Origin: Kalmusia sp. IMI 367209
Taxonomy: Eukaryota; Ascomycota; Dothideomycetes; Pleosporales; Didymosphaeriaceae
NCBI GenBank assembly: GCA_027946365.1
Contig: JAPEUQ010000004.1
Coordinates: forward strand, 248,001-312,000
DNA: 64,000 nt
Direction: 5' to 3'
Part shown: in pieces, positions 60,404-64,000 of the stretch
Layout of the letters: every line of letters begins with the position of its first letter
Position numbering within the stretch: the first letter of the stretch is position 1
Notes under the pieces: model-generated
What the model saw: the letters and a program-made list of their open reading frames with translations, nothing else
Told to the model about the DNA's origin: nothing
The model's database searches: none
Program-made: the position numbers and the translations under genes

Positions 60404-61238
60404 TGTCGCTGTACGCTGCGGTTTTGCTGTTGCGAGTTACGTCGATTCCAGAAACTTTTGGTGGGATGTTATCGATAAGGTGGCGCTAGCTATTTAGGAG
60501 CTAGTGAACCTGCTTGCAATGATCCATGGTGTTCAGGATCGCTATGATCTCCATTTTCAACCATTCTCAATCATCTCTCTAAATCTAGAAGTCAGAAGTC
60601 TTTCATCCATATGTGCCTTCATTATGCCGGGTATGACCTCTGTACGATGAGAATATACACTAGCTTGTGGCGTAGCATTGTCGCCAACTCATGCCTTGGG
60701 AGCGCCCTTGCAGCTCCACGGGTCCGGATAACCCAAGAGCTGGGAGTAGTCCATTAAGCGGACACAGATGGCTGCGATAATTGCCCAGGAATATGCGATT
60801 GCTTTGGAAGGATAGCTGAAGCAGGTGTGGTCCGGAGCACGTCTAACGTTTGACGCGTCGCCTGCTCCACCGAAACAAGGGCCGTCTCCGCTCTCCCTCA
60901 ACAGATGTTGAATCGGAAAGGCCCAGAACGGTGGAGCCATGGAAGGTGGTTGCGACGCACCACGTATGGCTACCACACTACCCCAAATTGTCGGTTCCTT
61001 CTGTTCTGGCATCAGCTTTGCCTCCGTCGTCTTTCCTTCCCAACATTCCTTTCTTTCTTATCGTTATCAAGACTTCGATTCTCTACACCATTCACACGTT
61101 CCAAATCGAGGAGAAAAACATTCCATACGTTGCCGCGTCATTTGTTCTCTTGGACGAGCCAGAACATAAGTTTCTAGCTTCCTATGAGCCGATTTCGTCG
61201 CGGTATAATTGCGCTCAAAGTACAGCACCTTCATCACA
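60404..61238. other. Intergenic between divergent TSR2 and GH16 genes
   Basis: No convincing gene. Overlapping plus-strand frames between 60850 and 61240 are probably 5' flank or UTR of the GH16 gene. Confidence 0.4.
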
Positions 61239-62456
61239 ATGCCATCATCACATATTGGAGAAAAGCAGCTCGCATCGTCGCGAGAGAGACCAGTCCCAAT
61301 TTCACCACGACTCCCAGACCGGCAGCCTAACGGACGAAGTTCACGACTGAATCCTCGAAGTTGGAATCGGATAACATGGATCACTATTGCAGTAGTACTT
61401 CTACTTATCATCACAGCAGCGGTGGTAGGAGGTGTGCTGGGCACTAGAGCAAACGCATATCCGGATTACTACAAGATTGACTATGCACTGAAGGATACAT
61501 GTTCGTCGCTCTGATTCACCGCTATAGTGAAAAAGATGTTTACTGACAAGAAATTAGACACGGGAGACACATTCTTTGACGAATTCGATTATTTCACCGG
61601 GTATGACCCTACGCACGGCTTCGTCCACTACGTAGACGCCGAGGGTTCGAAGGCTCAAAATCTCACCGTATCCAATTCCTCTGTCCAATCAAACTCTCTC
61701 TCTACTAAGGGAACTGCATTTCTCCGCGTTGACTCCGTCGACAAAAACGCAACCACCGGTCGCCGAAGCGTCCGCATCACCTCGAGAAAGACCTACGATG
61801 CCGGCCTCTTCATTTTTGACGTTGCCCACTCACCCTACGGATGTGGAACTTGGCCTGCCCTGTGGTTATCGGATCCGTACAACTGGCCCACCCACGGAGA
61901 AATTGACGTTGTGGAGGCTGTCAATATGGGAGATACGGGAAACCAAATGACATTGCACACAACAGACGGCTGCAAGATAGGCAAGCACAGGCGACGGAAA
62001 CAGACTGGTGAAACGCAGACATACGACTGCTATAACGCAACAAATTACAATGCTGGCTGCGGCGTCACAGGACCCGCTTCTTCCTACGGCGAAGTCTTCA
62101 ATACCAACGGCGGAGGTGTGTATGCGGTGGAGCTTCGTTCAGAAGGTATACGTATGTGGCTTTTCAACCGCACCTCAATACCTGCGGATATCAAATCGCA
62201 ATCCCCTGACCCTTCCACGTGGGGTACCGCACTAGCGGACTTCCCAAACCTGGAGTGCGACATCGGGAATCACTTTGGTAACATGTCTATTATTGCGAAC
62301 ATTGATCTTTGCGGAGACTGGGCAGGACAGCAGAGCATTTTCAGTAGTAATCCGGTGTGTACTGGGATGTGCACTGACTATGTCGCGTCGAGACCTGCAG
62401 ACTTTGAGCAGGCGTACTGGGCGTTTGGGGGGTTTTGGGTTTATCAAAAGCGATGA
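61239..62456 (+). CDS. Membrane-anchored GH16 endo-beta-1,3(4)-glucanase, 386 aa
   Basis: Two exons, 61239-61500 and 61558-62456. The intron (GTTCGT...TACTGAC...TTAG) is fixed by frame: it restores LKDTYTGDTFFDEF. Residues 1-44 are a basic cytosolic tail, and 45-68 a single transmembrane helix (ITWITIAVVLLLIITAAVVG), giving a type II protein with its catalytic domain outside. The GH16 active site is GEIDVVE with Glu202 (nucleophile), Asp204 and Glu207 (acid/base). It is preceded by GTWPALWLSDPYNWPTHG, and CGDWAGQ lies near the end. Several NXT/S sequons are present. Family knowledge: retaining cleavage of beta-1,3/1,4-glucans; in fungi these enzymes act on host or own wall glucan. Own cell-wall remodelling is inferred from the anchor. 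Confidence 0.92.
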
Positions 62457-62828
62457 GACAATCAAGTTAGTTGAATGAAGACACCGTGAGAGCGGATTGG
62501 CTAGAAAGACGATGAATGATATCCGATTATGATGGTTCTGATACCTAGGGGCGGGAATTGGGACATAGGCAAAAGATTCGTCAGTAGCGTTAAGAACGGA
62601 ATTTCTTCCTTCGACCAATTGAGCACATTTGAGTCCGACTGTCTGTCACCTAGTCCTACTTCCTCATGTACCGCCTCTCTTCAAGCATTTACCCAAAGGC
62701 CGGTTTTCCCAATCCGTCCACCCGCCTCGGCTGAGATCTACCGAGCTAGGCCCAAGCTCCATCGCAACTTTCTCCCACACCACGCGATCCCATCCCCACG
62801 CCTACCCCAACTCCAATTGCCGCCCAAA
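62457..62828. other. Intergenic/5' region
   Basis: An in-frame extension upstream of 62829 is open to 62529, but its residues are low-complexity and the ATG at 62829 in AAAATGAAC is a better start; treated as 5' UTR. Confidence 0.4.
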
Positions 62829-63665
62829 ATGAACACCATCGCACCGCCCCCGAAGCTCAACAAGCTGCCCCCCTCCAAGCGCTTCCTCGGTATCTTCCTC
62901 GGCCTCGCCGGCGCCGGCGCAACGAACCTCGCCCTGGGGTACGCAGGCTTCTCCTTCTACACGCGCGGGACCACCTTCGTGCCCTACGACACGTCCGACC
63001 CGGACCTCGCGACGCCGCTCGCGCGCAGGCATAACCCACATGGCAATACGCCCGTGTGCATCGACCATGCCGTCAAGACGATTCCGCTGGCGAAGCTGAA
63101 GACGCAGGACCAGGCCAAGTTGACGACGGATTTCTGCAGGGGCGTGTGGAGCGGGCTGGGGTACGCGTACCAGCGGCGGTATCTGGAGAAGAAGTACAGG
63201 GCGCTGGAGAACCGGGAGGACCATCTCTGGGACAGGAGAGACTTGGCTGAGAGCGAGTATAAGGTCGGGACCAAGATTACGGATCATTTCGAGGTCATGG
63301 AACATACACCTGAGAAGGTACGTTTGGATGCTTGCTTGGTCCGAGAACCCATGTGCGGTTGGGACGGGAAGCTAGTAATCGGTGAAAGGGGAATGACTTT
63401 GCTAATGTGGGGTGTGTTATAGGTCATTGTACGGTGTGGCGATTCCCCGTTGAATACGGAAACACGGCCGAGCGATGGGTTGTTTTCGATGGAGGTTACG
63501 ACGGATCAGGAGAAGCAGACTGCGACGTTTCATCTTAAGAGCGTCTTTGTGAATACCACAGTTGAGGGTAAGGATTCGGAGCCGTTACCGTGGAAGTTCC
63601 AATTCGCGCATCGGCTGTACACAAAGTTGTGGATGGAAACGGCGACGCGGAAGTTACTACAGTAA
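62829..63665 (+). CDS. Conserved-type fungal protein of unknown function with one membrane segment, 243 aa
   Basis: Two exons, 62829-63317 and 63423-63665; the intron opens GTACGT and closes TATAG in frame (TPEKV-IVRCG). After a short Pro-rich start (APPPKLNKLPPSKR), residues ~19-43 form a Gly/Ala-rich hydrophobic helix (FLGIFLGLAGAGATNLALGY). The rest is a soluble domain with paired Cys (PVCIDH, DFCRGV, RCGDSP) and a basic helix (YQRRYLEKKYRALENRED). The N-terminal helix preceded by basic residues could place it in the inner mitochondrial or ER membrane; this is inference. I do not recognise the family, but codon use and splice structure are those of a real gene. Confidence 0.7.
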
Positions 63666-64000
63666 GAGGTGGATATGTAATATGTGGACTTAGGCAATAG
63701 ACGGACGAGAGTATTGTATAGTGAAGAGGATAGAAGCAGGAAAGCGGACTAGTTTGGTTCTGCGGTAGAAGAACAAGCTTGGATTTCAGTCTGCTATGAT
63801 TCAAGTACATACGTTTCGGTGCTGTTGACAGCTGCGAGGGAAGTATAAACGGCAATATCTAGGCTCAGGTCCTGGTGTGCTCTTAAACTACTACACCCAT
63901 TATTTGTATTTAACGTGTCTTAAAACTACGCGTCATCTTCACTCATAAAACTCTTCCTATCACTAATCCACTGTTTTATAATCCAATGGGGTTGCACCCT
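63666..64000. other. 3' flank to window end
   Basis: No gene seen; a minus-strand frame at 63535-63855 overlaps the coding exon and is treated as a shadow. Confidence 0.4.

Noticed and set aside
62802..63305. 167-codon minus-strand frame
   Set aside because: Antisense to the first exon of the one-TM protein; Arg/Gly/Glu-rich composition fits a shadow of GC-rich coding DNA.
1..64000. CRISPR arrays, rRNA genes, telomeric repeats or bacterial operons
   Set aside because: No regularly spaced direct repeats, rRNA-like sequence or TTAGGG arrays were seen, and the genes carry spliceosomal introns.

Overview
The window is nuclear DNA of a filamentous ascomycete, most likely a Dothideomycete/Pleosporales-type fungus. 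This rests on short spliceosomal introns with GT...CTAAC...AG signals, on typical fungal genes (tyrosinase, BIM1-like copper protein, M14 carboxypeptidase, cytochrome P450, membrane-anchored GH16, TSR2), and on a large AT-rich repeat island carrying the C-to-T/G-to-A scars of repeat-induced point mutation (RIP). No species is claimed.

Left arm (1-21,320). The 3' part of a tyrosinase (1-1109) is followed by a frame-broken gene (1259-2873, minus) and a stop-riddled gene remnant (3752-4399). Next is a secreted, Kex2-site-bearing repeat precursor (5077-5759). An 867-residue coiled-coil protein (6958-9561, minus) is divergently paired with an RS-tailed protein (10008-11689, plus). Housekeeping-like and secretory genes follow: a basic nuclear-type protein (12406-13109, minus), a frame-disrupted charged protein (15384-17010), a BIM1-like GPI protein (17655-18478) and a secreted M14 carboxypeptidase (19691-21189).

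Central island (21,322-47,058). This is a single 25.7-kb structure bounded by two 114-bp inverted repeats that differ only by transitions and are flanked by TA. It reads as a ~4.2-kb DNA transposon (Tc1/mariner-pogo-like by its TA target) into which three Ty3/gypsy retrotransposons inserted: 23383-30290 (plus), 30551-37437 (minus) and 37694-45423 (plus). All are heavily RIP-mutated. Target duplications of the last two are exact, and that of the first matches apart from transitions. No intact gene is left inside.

Right arm (47,061-64,000). A four-exon F-box/2EXR-like gene (47280-48604), a small secreted protein (49468-49888), a P450 (50892-52612), a second RS-tailed protein (53068-54285, minus) and a second coiled-coil protein (56189-58444, minus) are followed by TSR2 (59777-60403, minus), a GH16 glucanase (61239-62456) and a conserved one-TM protein (62829-63665).

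The most unusual content is (i) a two-gene module, a coiled-coil protein plus an RS-tailed protein, present on both sides of the island, with a third, pseudogenised coiled-coil copy at 3752-4399; (ii) the Kex2-type repeat precursor; and (iii) the cleanly resolvable nested transposon island. Exon boundaries were inferred by eye from splice signals and reading-frame continuity; none was tested with transcripts.
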